NCBI GenBank assembly: GCA_013399855.1
Contig: VXAY01006707.1
Span: 446,556 to 510,555 of the forward strand
Source of the DNA: Oxyruncus cristatus
Taxonomy: Eukaryota > Chordata > Aves > Passeriformes > Cotingidae
Direction of reading: 5' to 3'
DNA: 64,000 nt
Below are positions 11,645-25,346 of this stretch, one piece after another. The position numbers were made by a program, and so were the translations under genes. The first letter of the stretch is position 1; every line of letters starts with the position of its first letter. The notes beneath the pieces were generated by a model. The model worked only from the letters and a program-made list of their open reading frames with translations. It ran no database searches and was not told the DNA's origin.

Positions 11645-14600
11645 GTAAGTGATATCTGAGACAGCTGACAGCTGAGAACCTCCCTTCCTCTTCCTTCTCC
11701 TCCTCCTCCCTTGCATGAGGTCACTTGGCAGATCCCCACCTCAGCCGGTTGATGTGCTGAGAGGGAAGACACTGAGTTTCTGGTGAGGCTGGGAGAGCTG
11801 GTTGCACAAAGCATTCCTGCCCTGCAGGCTCCTGGCAGGGGGCAGGGACCTGCCTAAAGCTGAGCTCTGCTGCAAGGGCTCGATGTCGAGGGCACCCGAT
11901 GCGGGTCCTTGCAGTGTCCAGAGGGATCAGTTATCGAAGGTAAGGAAGCACCTTACACGTGGAGACTGGGGAGTAACAGAGGGCGTTGGAGCACTGTCAG
12001 TTCACACACTGACCTGAAGCATTCAATGGTTCTCTGTGGAAAGGAGGCCGAATTCAGCCCAAGGTTAATTGTGGAAACGCCAGTCCCCTCCTGTAACCTG
12101 GACTTACAGCTTCGCTGTTTAAGTGGGCCGATAGCTGCCTGTATTTTCAGGTGTTGCTGTCTTTAGAAGCTCCAGCAGGTCACTGTAGTCTCTATAGGGT
12201 TAACTCACTGGTGAAAATCCCAACGAAAAGAGGAGGCAGGGATTTTTGGAATCACCATGTGACCATGAACGTTTTGAGCATCCATCCAAGCCTGTGGGAA
12301 ACAAACTGTTATGCAACTCTGACTTGCCGAGCACATCTCGAATTGTGTTTTATTTTTGCAAATACACATGATGGGTCAGCAGAAGCAGCTGTGCTAGAAG
12401 CCCAGGTGGCTACCAAAGGAGAAAGTCCTTGCTTTTTGCTGCATCCTCCCCACCTCAGCTTAGCTGTAAGTCACACTGCAGGCACGTGGGAGCTGACTCC
12501 TTGGAAATGGAAACCAGAGGAAAGGGAGGACAAGGATTTGTTACCATTGCACTGCCCTTGGTGAGTCATCAGTGCCCTGTCATTGCCTGGTCACGACTCC
12601 CCAGTGTCATGAGTTAACTCTGAGCCGATGGAGGGGGGTCTTCAAGACGGCAGAGTTATGGATCTGCTGCTGCTGTTGGTCCTGGGGTTGGGCCAGGAGG
12701 TCACGGCGTTGTTTGTTCCTGCAGATCTGCTCCTCAGCTGGGGACACTGGTGCCCATCCAAAGGAGAGGTTACTGCCGAGCACTTCAGTGTTTGGCAGAA
12801 GGCTCCATGTCCAGTGGGAGCTCTGGTCCATCCCACACCTCGTAGTGGGTTCAGTTATTTATGGAAAGAGGCAGATGTTAGCTTTGGCACTGCCTTTCTC
12901 CTGAGTGCCCTGGCCTAACAAGCTGCACTTTGGGTGTCATTTCAGTGCTTCTGTTGCCAGCTCTGCCTTTGTTTTTCTGTCTGCTCCGAGCAGTGATTTC
13001 CTTTCCATGGATTGCCTTCCCCCTCTGCCAAACTAAAGAGGCCGTTGGGCCAAACATTGGTGGTAGCCAGCTTTTCAAGACCAGCTTTTTCTTATCCAAC
13101 CTGGTGGAGATCCAGCAGATTCTCATCCTTTAGGGTCTGAGGGCAGGGAAACAGGATCCACGTGTGTTTGTGGTTGCAGAGAGGTGCCTTCCATAGCTGT
13201 GAGTCACGGTGAGCTGACCCCTGCTGTATCGTGTTGCTGGATGCTGTAGCGAAGCCAGGGCACAACAGCTGGAGGTTTTGTGCTGTCTCATCGTACATCC
13301 ACTGTCTGGATTTCATGCCACCTGCCTGTGGCAGCCTGGCAGGGGCTGGCACTGTGCCAGAAGTGGTGCACTGTCATGTTCACAGCTTTTATTTCTGTCC
13401 TGCTTAGCACCTGTGGTAGTTTTCTGTGCTCTGACTCAGTGCCCATCCCACAGAGAAGGTGTTAGCCCCGGCAGGCCACCGGCTCCTGAGCTGTCCCGAG
13501 GCTTGTCCACATGTAGGAGGAGCCTGCAAGGGTGGGTAATGAGGCATATCCTTTGGACCAGCAGTTCTTTTTCCCCTGTAGGGTAGCAGGAATGCAAGGA
13601 ACCTCTTCAAAAGCCTATTTTAATTTCCCAGGAGAAATATCTCACAACATTTTCTACTTTTATAGTCTAACACACCACAGTAATAAAGGGAGGAATGGCA
13701 AAAGTTTCCCAGAATAGTTAGTTATGCCTTTAAAGAGTTGTTTTAGCCACAGAATAGTAGACTAAAGTGTAACTGATGATTTCTTCCTGCCATCCACCTT
13801 TGAAGTCAAACCCCTGGCTTACAGTGCCCCTGACAGTACAGGGAAGCTCTCTGTGGATGCACTGCCAAGTTTCCATCCAAACACATTGAATCCTGCAGAG
13901 GGGTGATTTCATCTCAGGGGTTCAAGAGACCTGAGTCTTTTAACTGGTTTTCTTGGGAGCAAGGCTGTGAGTGCAGGGCTCCAGCATTCACCACTGCAGC
14001 CAGGATTGTTGCTGTGAGTCACATTAGGGGCTCAGGCATGCAGGGTATTGGTGTGTCTGGCTTCCAGAGCTTAGTGGGGGAACAGGTAAGTTTGCCACCC
14101 GAGTCCTTTCACCCACAGCTCGGCTGACAGCAACCAGAGCAGGGCAGCTGATGTGGGCACAGCTCATACAAAGACAGGGCTGTCACAGGCACCAAGCATG
14201 GGCTGTTTCTGATCTCCCACTCCTGTCCTTGCCTTCTGGCCCTGCACCACGTTCCCAGGTCTCCCTATCCCTGTCTCTGGGATGTATTGCTGTCACCGTG
14301 CTCCAGACCAGTGGGGTTGGATCACTGTGTTGGTTATATTTCTGTCGCAGATGTGCTGGGCTTGGCGTTCATCAAATCCCAAAGTCAGCTAAACTCGCTC
14401 AGCTGGAACAGAGCACTGTTGTTAGCAGATGCATATTCATCAGGCACACGGTTCTTTTTAATTTTCTTCCTTTCCTGCTTAGCTTCATTTCTGCTTATGA
14501 ATTGTATTACACTTGCTTCCATTTGCAGGAGATGTATTGCCTCTGTCAGCCTCTGAGTAACAGCCAAACTGCCCCAAAGTGTCCACAGGGCCAATAGATC

Positions 14601-14847
14601 TGATGGCAGCAATAAAACAGACCAGTGAGTACCATCAGCTTGCAGTCCTGCAGGAGCCAGCAGCCAAACAGCACTTTGTGAGATAGTTGACCTGAAAAAA
14701 CTGGAAGTGCTGCTTTAGGCTCCAAGAAGTTTGTTTTCTGGCCTCAGTGGAAGGAAGGATGCTCTCTGAGTTTCCCAGGAGTGATCTGGCTCTGAGACCC
14801 TGTTCTTGTTCTCTTGAACTCGGTTTCAGAGCAGCCAGTGTTGTGCT

Positions 14848-14906
14848 AAAATCTGAAAAAGTGTGGGGGAAAATCTGAAAAAGTGTGTGGGAAAATCTGA
14901 AAAAAC
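14848..14906. repeat. 22-bp tandem repeat, about 2.7 copies
   Basis: The unit begins AAAATCTGAAAAAGTGTG and restarts at 14848, 14870 and 14892. The first two copies differ at one or two bases near the end of the unit. Confidence 0.85.
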
Positions 14907-17900
14907 AGAGTCAGATTTTACGCCAAGGTTCCCAAGTCTTGCAAGAAATAGCACAGTCCCAGAAAACTGGGACTCAGTTTATGGTGGGCCCGCAAACTCT
15001 GAGCTGCCTGTCCCTGGTAATCTGGCTGTGCACAGCCCTCATAACCCTGATGACAGAACTACAGTAAAATGTGGCATCAGTTTGCGTCCTCAGCGTTGCT
15101 GCTTCTGTCCTGTTTCATTCAAATCCCTTCTCCCTGGTTTTCTGTCTGACACACGAGTCTCTGAAGAGCAAATGGAGACTTTCCTTTGGAGTGATGTGGG
15201 TGGCCATTCTGAAATTGCAGCTCATTTCACTCCCACTTGTTGCTGAACTCCCCTCCCTTTAACTCCCAGTCATGTGGTTTGGTTTCAAGGGTCAGGATTT
15301 GCTCCCCCCACCCCTGCTTTATGCTCCTCTAGAAGATGAAAACCTCGAGCATCATCACTGCTCTTGACATTTCGTTGATGGCCTTGCCCAGCATCCCAGC
15401 AGGGATTGTTTGTGTGGCTGATGGTGCTGCTAAGCCTGGCAAGGCACGATTTGCTGTGCGGGAACCAAAGGAGGGCAAGGGCTGGCTGCAGCTCTCCGGG
15501 CAGAGCCACAGCAGCTGGAGGACCAAACGGTGCCACTGGGCAGCTCAGCCCACGTGGCACCTTTAAGGAGAAGTGCAGAACCCCGGGCAGCTGAGGTGTG
15601 TGCTCAGTTCCAGCTGTCGGGCTTGAAGCAAAGGCAAGCAGCTGCCTGGTGCATCCCCCCCTCCCCGGGGAGGCTCTGCCCAGGGTGAGAGCACTGAATT
15701 CAGGTTGGTAAACACACAGTGGGCAGCTGGGTGATGAGCCCTGGTGGGTTATTAGGCTCTAATTAGCCAAGCCAGGGAAATGGATGATGCGAGTGTTTCC
15801 TCTCAGTGCTCTGCTTGGGCAAACTCCGGGTGTCAGAGCAGAGCTATGTTCTTCTGAGCACCCCAGATGCTTTTATTCCTGCAAATCCCAGGTTAATCTC
15901 TGGGTGCTGGTGAGTCCATGCAGCATCCTGATGGGACCCAGGGGGTCTGATGTCTCACATGCTGTCTGTGGGTTGCCAGCTGGTGTCCCTCAAGTGTGTT
16001 GTCATACAGCAAGGCTTCATCTTCATCCAGTTGCTTGCTGGGTAGAAACATCCAATTTGGCAAGTGTGTTTGCTCTAGTGTGTTTGCATCTGAATGAATT
16101 AATTCTTTCAGACTTTCCTTTTCTTCTTATTGGTTTGGGGGCATTTGAAACAGGTTTTTTTTCTCCCTGTTGTCCCCTCTATTCTGTTGACTCCAAGCAG
16201 GCTGTGCAGGAGGGAATTGTTTGCAGCCCAGTACCTTACCATGTCACAGCTCTTTAATTTCTGGGGCGAGGGGTGTCCTTTGAGTTTTAAGTGCCAAGTC
16301 AATGGGCAATATTATACTTATTTAATATTTATGCTGCAGAAGAGCTGGAGGCTGCAGTCAGTTCAAGACTCTTCTGGACAGACTAGTGAGGATATGCAGC
16401 CACAGGCAGAATCAAAACCTTACTTTGTTGACAGAAAAAAATAACTCTGGTCTTTTTGTCTCCTTCTGTAAGCTAAATTTTTCATTCCTTGTGGAGTGTT
16501 ATGACACTTGTCAGAGGTGAAAGTGGTGCCTTTGTTTAAACCAGTTACAAGACGTGAGATCCTTTAGTGAGATGCTCCAAAACTGCATGACAAGGCTCCC
16601 TGGTACTGAGCATCAGTGCCAGGACTCTTTGGGAGAGAAGCAGAGAGAGAAGACCCTGAGGAAGCAGCAGACAGTTGTAGACACACTGGTAGCCTGGCCC
16701 AGGCTTAAATCCCTGGGCAAGAGCATGATGAGAAGAACTTGCTAGCTGAGGTTGTCGTGGAGCTGGAAGCGAATCCCATCTCTTCTTGTGGGAGCCTGTG
16801 TTCAGGGAAACAGGAATGTATGCACCTTGCAGAGAGGGATGGCTCTGGCTCACTGATTCCAGAACAATCCAAGCAGTGTAGGGATAAGCTTTCATGCCAT
16901 GACTTTGCCAGCATTTCCTCAAAGGCCAAAGAGCTACAGAGCAGAACAGCTTTAGTGAGTGAGCATTAAACCCCTCTGGACCACTGACCCCCAGGATGGG
17001 TCCTTTTTGTGTGGATCCATCATCAGGTGGTAGGAGCTGAGTTAGAAATTGTCTCCCTGATCCTGGATCACCTCCCAGTGCCCAGACAGCACCAGACTGG
17101 AGGTGGCTGAGCCCTGCTGAGCCCAGGGTGTCTGCAGAAGGGACACCCCTGGCCAGCAGCCACTTCTCTCCCCGTGTGGGATTTGTCACCTTGTGGCTCT
17201 CAGTCCACGGTGCCTGTGGGTGGTGTTGCACTGGGCTCTCTGTGCTCAGCAGGGAGAGCATCCTCCCTGGAAATCAGTCTGAGCGGCCTGATGGACAAGC
17301 TTTATGCTCGTCCTGTCTTCCAGAAGTGCTGTCAGGTCCTTTTCTGGCACAGTTGTCATTGACCCATCCCAGTGGCACCACCACAGAGGGGGTGGCTTTG
17401 CTGTGCTCACGCAGGGCGGGGAACACGCGAGGCACGGCGCGGGTCAGGTTACCGTGTCCTTCCTCTCTGTCTCGGCATGGTGCTGCTTAAGGTGTTTTTC
17501 AGGAGTGAGGGATGGCTGTCAGGTTTCCATCCAGGGAACATCCTGGTTTTGCCCATCTGAGAGGAAGAGGGTAAGGCCTGTGTCCTCCAGCGGTCAGGCT
17601 CCCGTTCCAGAGGGTGCTGCAATCCCTGACCCCGCAGCTCTGTTGCCTTCCTTCCCTCTCCAAGTGGTGGATACAAATGTCAAGAAACAGCTTTTTATTT
17701 AGACAGTAATTGTGCAGGGTTTACTCGGCAAATGCCATCTACAATAATTACTCAGGGCCTGTGCTAACAAACTGTCTTCCTGCCCACCAGCTGCAGTTGT
17801 TAGAGCTGTGGAAGGAAAGGATGGATTTAAAAAGTCGCTCCCTAGGGATTCCTCACTCAGGGCTGTGCTCCTGGCTCTGGGATTTCGGCTCTGGTGTTGG

Positions 17901-20602
17901 GGGTGTCCAGCACTTTGCTGCAGGGATCTCCAGGGGCTGTGCCAGGAGAGCTTTTTCACGACAGAGAAATAGGAAAACTACTTGCATGCAAGGCTTGGGC
18001 TGGTCTGGGAGTTAGAGGAACCAGAGCTGGGCAGTTGATGTGTGTTGAGAAAGAGGAGCCTGCTCCTGAACAACCCTGGTGGGCTTAACTCTTCCACTGG
18101 CCCCTTGGAAGAGGACCTCAGGGAGGTCATTTAAATGATGCACTTCTCCCCTTCGTTCCTTACAGACCAGAGCTGGACCACTGGATTGGCAGGGTGGGAA
18201 TTGTCCCAGAGTGACAATTGTCCCTGGGTGCAAAAAGAACTGAAGGAAGAAAACAGCCATCTTTGGGAAGTCACTTGATTTTGCTTCTTGATCTCTGCAG
18301 AAGTGTGACTGCTTTCCTCAGGCATTTGCATGCCAGTCCCAAATCCCTTGGGATGAGGATTTGTGGACAGTGTGTGCCCCTTGCTGGGGATATCTGGAAG
18401 GTTTTTCGCAGTGCAGGACTGTGAACTGTGCAGCTGGATCTCCTGCCCCACTGGACAGGGGCTTTCCCAGCCTCCACCTGTGCTGCAGGAGCCTCCACAT
18501 ATTGCCTGGCAGATGCTTCTGGATCAGGTGATTTACAGAACTGCCCAGCTCTGGGCAACTGGCAAAGCCAGTGGAGAAGTGGTTGGAAATTTGCTCTAAG
18601 CAAATACTGAAGCTCAAAATGAACTTTCTTAGTTACTCAAAAACCTCCTTTACCTCATGTGAAACTGTGGATCTCTGTTTGCTGATGTGCTCAGATGATA
18701 ATCACACTCAACACCAGTCACCAAACACTGGGACATTCTGTGAACTCGGTGCTGAGTGACAGAAAGCAGCAGAAGTCGAGGACCTGGGCAACAAAGTCCT
18801 GTGCCCAGGTCCCTGGATCCTTTTGATGGGGTCTGAAAGGTGTGTCTGTTGTTCCTGAAACCCTCACCCCTGCTTTTTGCAACGTCCCTTGGAGATAAGC
18901 TGGGAGGCTTCCTGCAAAACATCCCCTTGGCACATGAAAGCAACACTGGGTCACAAAGCTGAGTGTTCTGAGGCTTTTGTTCAGCCCCAGCTCAAGGCAC
19001 CTTTGTGCTCAGGCTGTTCAAAAGCAGCTGGAACAAACTGGCTGCGTTTGAGCTCGAGTCCATTGCAAACAGTTTTCAGTCAAGTGCCTCCTGCCTGTTC
19101 CTGGGAGTCAGAGGAAAGCTGTCCAGCCTCCTGGCTCAGCACCGGCCCTCACAAAGGGCTTGGGAGTGCCTTCTCCTGCTGACCAGCCCCTCACCACCCT
19201 TCAGCCTTGGTGCATCTCTGGCTCTAGAAAGAAAAAAACACTTCTGGGAAGGAAGCAAAGCAATTTTCTACCTGTTTGCCTCCACTCCAATGGTGATAAG
19301 TCTGCAAAAAAGTAGAGAGAGCAACTGAAAAGGGTAGAAAATGAGGCACTACATCATTCCAGACACTTTCAAAAGCTTGGCCGTGGCAGGGAAGGACTCA
19401 CTGGGTTGTTTTCTTACCAAAAGCTTGTGCTCTCTACGCATTTTTGATGTTGATGCCTTATTGTTTTATATCCATTTATTCTTTTCATTTGATGAAGAAA
19501 GGTGAATGATGTAGATGACGCTGTTAGTGCTGTGCTGAGCAGCTAGACTGCAGGTAAACCTCCACTGCAGGGGGGATCCCCAAGTGCAATTCGTGATGAA
19601 ATGAATTCCAGTTCAGTGTCCCTGAAGCCCCCAAGCCTGTGACCTTGACTATCAGGTGAGGAGGGCTCTGGGAGGGAGGTGGGCAGGTCTGTAGCTGTCT
19701 CTGGGTAATCAGCAGAGAACAAAGGTGCTGCCTGAGGTCTGAGTCTTGGCTCTGATCCTGGCATCCCCTTAGTGTGGGGATGCCTTCTGCCCTGTGCAGG
19801 TACCCAGGGGCTGCAGTGGCTCCTTCCTGCAGGGATGTCTCTCCCCCTTAGGCCGTGGCAGGCAGTGGGATGGCATCAGCTTTGAGCAGTAGCTGGTCTG
19901 GGATGTCCCACCTGAACACCCAGCAAGGCCCCAGGGCTTTGGAGATGGGCCAGCCCGGGTGATTCTGCACCAGAAGCCGTGTTTTTAAAATCTTCTGTTA
20001 ATAATCCCTCCCAAATGGGCAGCAGCAGCCTCACATCATCTCTCATGCCCGTGTGTGGGGACAGGCTGTGCTCCCAGCTCTTGTGCAGGGAGTGCTCTGG
20101 TGCCTCCTTTCCACAGCCAGGAAAGGGCTGATGCAGGAGAGGGGGAGCTCTGCAGCAGGGACTGTCACAAGGGCTTGGGCATCACCCCATGGGCTGGTGC
20201 TGCTGCAAAAGATAATCCTCATCAAGCAGAGGGGAGAAGAGGGGAAAAAATGGTAATGATGGCAGAGGCAAAGCTCACTTCTCCAGACCACGGCAGCATG
20301 AGGGCTTGTCCCAGCTAGTCTGAACCATGGGCTGGTGGGATAATGTGGCTGCAGGCAGGAAAGCTGATGCTGGGTTCTGGAGCTCAGGAGCTGGCTGTGG
20401 CTGGGCTGATGCTGTTGGGAGCCATTGGATCAAGGCAGTACAGAAATGAAAGGAATGTGCAGTCGATTTTACCAATAAGATAAGGGAAATGGATAAAAAA
20501 GAACAAGCAGGTTATTACTTTGCAAGGGAACAGTAGTAAGTAGGTCTGACCTCGGTAGAGAAACAGTTATGCAGGTTTTGTGTTTGGAAGAAAAGCACTG
20601 CC

Positions 20603-20626
20603 TTTTTTTTTTTTTTTTTTTTTTTT
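20603..20626. repeat. Poly(T) tract, 24 T
   Basis: An uninterrupted run of 24 T. On the - strand it is a poly(A), but the sequence next to it was not recognised as a retrocopy. Confidence 0.9.
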
Positions 20627-21402
20627 GAAATGAAGAGGGAACATTTCACAATCAAATAATTTATTCTACTCTGTCCCTCCCCCAAACTGGTCACGGGATG
20701 TTGTTGCATAAGCAGCTTTCTCCTTGAGCAAGGGCAGGTTTCGCTTGACGAGATGTGTAGAGCAGAGCCAGTGGCAGCCCTGTGAATAAAATAGAAGGCA
20801 CAGTTCACTGTGGTCCTTGATTCTTAACTAAAAGGCAGAGTGGGCATTGATTGGCATCAACCATGAAAGAAATCTGTGAGTTTTGTGCAGCTTCAAGTGC
20901 TGATATCAGTGATATTAGTGACTTTTGGGCTTCGGAGCCTGGCTGCTGAATTTAAGAATGGGTGTGTGGTGGATTCAGGGCACCCATGTTCGGTTTTTTA
21001 AGCTGTTGCTCTTGGCTGTGTCAGCTGGTGCTCTGGTGACAAGCTGGTCCTTTCCTCTAAGATTCATTTGTCCTCTGTGTAGAACTGTTACTGCTCTTCT
21101 CAGTGGCTGGCTGGGGCTCCCCTGGACTCACGCCTCAAAATCCTGCCTGTAATGGTTGCGTGGGTCAAGATGTCCTGAGAAAAGACTCTCCATGGAAGCA
21201 CCAGTTCCCGCGAAGAAATAGCCAAGCAGGGAACCCGTGGCTGGGAAGGCTGGTTACAGTGAGCCCACTTTTGTGGGGACACCTCTGTGTCCATCACCTT
21301 ACAGATGGGGAAACTGAGGCACAGAGCCACCTCTGGATGCATGTACAGGGTCCTTCCTGGGCCATGTCCTGCCTGCTGGGGTGTCCTAAGCCCCATCAGC
21401 AG

Positions 21403-21488
21403 CTGTTGGCTGCTGCCCACTGCTTTGGCTGCCTCCTGTGCACACGGATGCTCTGCTGATGCCCTCCACTTCGGTGACATCCCCTTTG
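21403..21488 (+). CDS. HYDIN: HYDIN exon, only the 3' half recognisable
   Basis: The last 12 codons read ADALHFGDIPFG and end at a GTGAGT donor in phase 1. That fits exactly onto the GC at the start of the exon at 23325, giving a GF junction as in mammals. The 5' part does not match the expected sequence in this frame, and the start after CAGCAG is the nearest possible acceptor. Counting bases against the mammalian segment suggests a net loss of about 5 nt, so the 5' part may be frameshifted or the exon decayed. Confidence 0.5.
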
Positions 21489-23324
21489 GTGAGTGTGCCC
21501 AGGGTTTGGACCACAGTGTGAGAGGTCTGTGTGTTGTCAAAATGAAGCACTTGAACACGAGAACATCCATCACTTGTGTTCCTTCACAGCAGCCTCTTCA
21601 GGGTGTTGGCTCCGGGGCTGCTGGTGGCTCAGGCAGCATTTTCCCATCATGAGGTCAAGTAGGACCAAAGGAATAGAAGGTCAGCATTTTCTGGTGTTCT
21701 TCATAGTCTGGTCTGCTACAATCTCCCAGACCTTGACAGCAGAATAACTGTGAAAGTCCTTGTCCCAGGAGGGCCCAGGGGATGGGACTACAAGGGAAGG
21801 GAGCTAAGCCATGTACCAGGCTGTAGCTGCTCTGGGCACATGCAAGGACACCATTTACCCTTCTGACCTTTAGTGTGGGGTGTTAATTAGTGCTGTGAGG
21901 GCACCTCATCATCCCCAACCAGGTCAGATAGCCCAGCAAAGCTGTACCTCAGAAACCTTTGTCTTCAGAGCCACAGGCTTCTTCTTCCCCACCAAACGTG
22001 CAGCTCTGCCGTGGCTCAGCATCCAGAGCGTCGCCATTGAAATGCAGATTCCAGTTCTCCATCTCAGGCTCACAAAAGGCTTTCTACTGAGATGATCTAC
22101 AGTTTAAGTGTGAAATCAATTGTGGATTGATTGAAGGGCCATTATCGTTCTGCAACCAGGATGCCTCTGTGTTTTCATGCTGTTTGTGGACTTTTTAGGA
22201 AAACTCATTACGTTTCCTGACCTGCTTCCTCCCCTCCCTGCATCACCACCAAGCCACTTCTTAATTTCCTTTTCAATAAATGAAACAACAAGAAAGGCAC
22301 CAGGTAGGAATATGGTTCTGTAATATGAGATTCGTCTTGCTCAATCTGATTTCATTCCTAAGGCCTCTTCAGCTGAAGGCAGCTGTTGTATCTTTGCTTC
22401 TTTTAACTCTGCTGCTGACTGTTGTCTGCATCTGGTGACCTCGGTCTCATTTGGGCTTGTGACATCTGTGTTTGTCCTTTTTGTGCCCCTCCTGCCTCCC
22501 TGCTGGGGTCAGTGCAGGAGCTGGGCAGTGGTCACTGCTGATGGGCACAGAGCTCTTGGCTGTGCCTGCAGTTGGTTTTTCCTCCCCATCTGTGTTCAAA
22601 GGACACTTGGTAAGCAGGCCCTGGGAGATGTCTCCTCCCCGCAGAGCTGGCCAGCCAAGGCAGGTGTGCACTGCAGAGCAGGTTGTGGGCTGGTGTCCTG
22701 GCTCTGCTGGACATCCCCACCAGGTGTGGCTGTATCCCTGGCTTTCTCTTATGAAAATCAAGTCTCAGAGCTAAAGTGTGTAAACCCTTGTGAGCAGCGG
22801 TCACAGCCAGTGTGCAGCAGGGGATGGTGTCCCTGTTTGTTGGGTAAGCTGCATTGGGGTGCTTTGCATCATGTTCCAGTTCCCAGTTCCATCCTCCCTT
22901 TGTTTTACTGTAGCTTCTCCTCGATGATAACTCACTGCTTTCATATCTTGAAAACAGTGGGAGTGTAGGCAGAGTTAACAGGGAGTTTTACAGCCTGAAT
23001 TTTCAGAGTTAATGGTCAGCTTGGGCACACACTCATCACTGAGAAACAACTGGTGCTGCTTTGGGGCAGGTGAGAGAGCTCCTCCTCCCCGTTAGAGAAA
23101 CCTGTGGTGTTCAGCAGGGCTAAGGGTGGGCATTTCCAAGCAGCAATCTTGGATCAGCATCAAAGGGAACTAAGTGACCACTGATTCCTGGCTGAGCTGC
23201 TCAACGAGCTGTAGTTCGGGTAACAAAGAGCCAAACTCCAAGCTCAGTTTTATCCTACCAGGACATTCACAGCAGGAATCACGAGGTGACTGGTGCCTAC
23301 CTGGACACTTGTGCCATTTTCCAG
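21489..23324. other. HYDIN intron, 1.8 kb
   Basis: It lies between exons joined in phase 1. No coding block or RNA gene was seen. Confidence 0.6.
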
Positions 23325-23560
23325 GCTTTCCTCGCACCCTGTGCTGTCGCCTGACCAACACCTCCCTGATGCCCATGGCCTTCACCCTGCGCATCCCTGG
23401 GGACGGCTCTGGAGAGCCCAGCCTCACCAGCTCCGATCAGGTATCCAGCAACGCTCGCCCACCCTGGAGGAAGGGAGCTCAGGGTCTCGTGGAGCCAATG
23501 GAATTCACCATAACGCCCTGCAGAGGGACCATCTGCTCCCAGGCATTCCAGGATATCCAG
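23325..23560 (+). CDS. HYDIN: HYDIN exon, ASH domain
   Basis: The acceptor is CATTTTCCAG and the donor GTATGG. It encodes GFPRTLCCRLTNTSLMPM, then LRIPGDGSGEPSL, then EFTITPCRGTI, all in the mammalian order (GFPHTL, NNTSLIPM, LRIPGDG, EFTISPDCGTI). Two split bases plus 78 codons, ending in phase 0. The protein expected next, about 165 residues in mammals, is absent from the 1.8 kb that follows. Confidence 0.92.
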
Positions 23561-25346
23561 GTATGGGAAGCGTCCGGCCATGGACACTTCAGCAGCTGGG
23601 GCTGAAGCTTCGCTGGTGTGTGGGAGGGCTTTGGCCCTGCCAGCCTTGAGTGTTGTGTGAGTAAGAGACCTGCACTGGCGTGAGGCCTCTGTTAGCTGGG
23701 TTACTCGGGATGTTCCTGAGGGAGCACAGTTTTGTTTCCAAAGTCATGACCTGAAATCATGCCCCATAGGGTCAGGTACAGAAGCCACTCTGTGTTTTTG
23801 CGAGGAATGTCTCTGATGGAAAGCAGCAGAGGAAGGATGAGGACAGAAGGTGGCTGTCGGAGGGAGAGATGTCATTGTGTAAATCACTTTTCTTCCCTCT
23901 CTCATTTCTCCTCTCCTGGGGAGCAGAATGAGTTGTATTCCCTGCAGGGATCTCCAGGGGGGACAGAAAACACTCTGCAGCCATGAACTTCCCAGCATCT
24001 GCTGGGCCACACTGTGCCCTCAGCTTCCTGCTGTAAAGCTGACACCCTCTGGAACTGGGCACATGCTGTTCACTCTGTCCAAGTCAAGAGATTTCCTCTG
24101 GGTTTATGTCATTGTAGTCAGGTGAAAAATTGGTCCCTTGATTTGAATAAAGTGGTGAGTAGAGCATTAGTCTGATGCTGCTGAAGGGGGGATCTATGAG
24201 AGGCTTGAACTCAGGCTTGGGAGGAGATTTGTTCTTCTCCATGATGAGTGGGTGGAACTTCTGGAGCTGGTTAAAGCCAGCCCTGACACTGTGGACTTGT
24301 ATCTGCGGATAAAGCATCAAGAGTGTGAAAGTTCAGGCTCAGCCTCCTGGGTCAAGGAAGAGGGGAGTGAGTTTTCCCCTTGCTGCTTTTCCAGCTCTTT
24401 GGGGGATAAATGTAACCTCAAAGTGGGGGGTTGCCAGGGCAGCTTTTTCTGACTCCACAAGGAAATTCTGCCTTGCAGCTCTGCAGAGATAAAGCCACCT
24501 CAGATGAGTGGTCCTGGCGTGTCAGTGATGGGTTTTCTTGCTCATACCAGCCCTGACCTGCAGAGCTGTGTCAGTACAGCTGTCCCAGTGTAAGGTCTCC
24601 CCTCCCTCAGGCAGCTTCCAGCTCTCTTTCCCCATCCATAGAGGGAGGTCCATGAGAAGCCAGGGCACAACAGTGCTTGGGAAGGCTGGGCCATGCCCAC
24701 AGGACACACACTGCAGTTTTCTTTCTGCTTACTGCTCTCCTGCCCATGCTGTAGCAGAGATGACTTTTCCAAAGCAGAGGGCACTGGGACACCTCCCTGC
24801 AGCTGATGATCAATGGGAAAAAAGGGCTTCAGTCCTTCAGGGGCTGTTGAGAAGTACTGAGAGCCTCCTGGGAAAGAAGACTTTAGTGTTGGGATTTTGT
24901 CCAGCTGGTTTTGCAGAGTTATCCTTTGGGCTCTCAGCAATATCGTCCAGCTGTGTGGCTGCTGTGGTGGGATTGGAGCAGTCCTGGCTTCCTCTGGCCT
25001 TGAGCCTTTGTGCCACCCAGCTCTGTTGTCAGGAAGACAGGAAAGTAGCTGCCCTTGGCATGGACTCCAAAGAGAGACTAGAGGGAGAATAACCTTCTCC
25101 TGAGGATGAACATCCCTTGGGTTGAGCAAAACTGGGTTAATTAAATGAATCTGTTAAAGGAGGGTAAAATACAGGTTGTATAAGCTCTTGGAGAGTTGCT
25201 GTTGCCAGACACTGTAGCTCAAATTTAGGGAAATTAAACCTTTTTGCGTTTTACCCTCCTCTCTTTAGTCCTTCCATTTCCTGCACCCCTCAGCAGACCA
25301 GGCTGCGTGGTTTCCATCCTCAGTTTGTGCTTGGTTTGTCTTACAG
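23561..25346. other. HYDIN intron lacking an expected block of exons
   Basis: The flanking exons are both phase 0 at this junction, so they can splice in frame. Mammalian HYDIN carries about 165 further residues here (landmarks such as VVPALHLVN and QVDFGNIYV). None is visible in these 1.8 kb. Confidence 0.5.

Larger units (their letters stand above)
11645..21402. other. Stretch where several HYDIN exons are expected but not seen
   Basis: About 9.8 kb separate exons that, in mammals, are about 200 residues apart. I searched by eye for the expected landmarks (GEIWPN, YCDISGRE, LLDIGKVF, NKGSIDA, EGIIEPSG, EEEFLVNV, SPEPVKL) and found none in any frame. It contains a 22-bp tandem repeat at 14848-14906 and a 24-T tract at 20603-20626. 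Confidence 0.5.

Noticed and set aside
16545..17261. 238-codon open frame on the - strand
   Set aside because: No recognised homology or signal. It lies opposite intronic sequence and the local GC content makes long frames likely.
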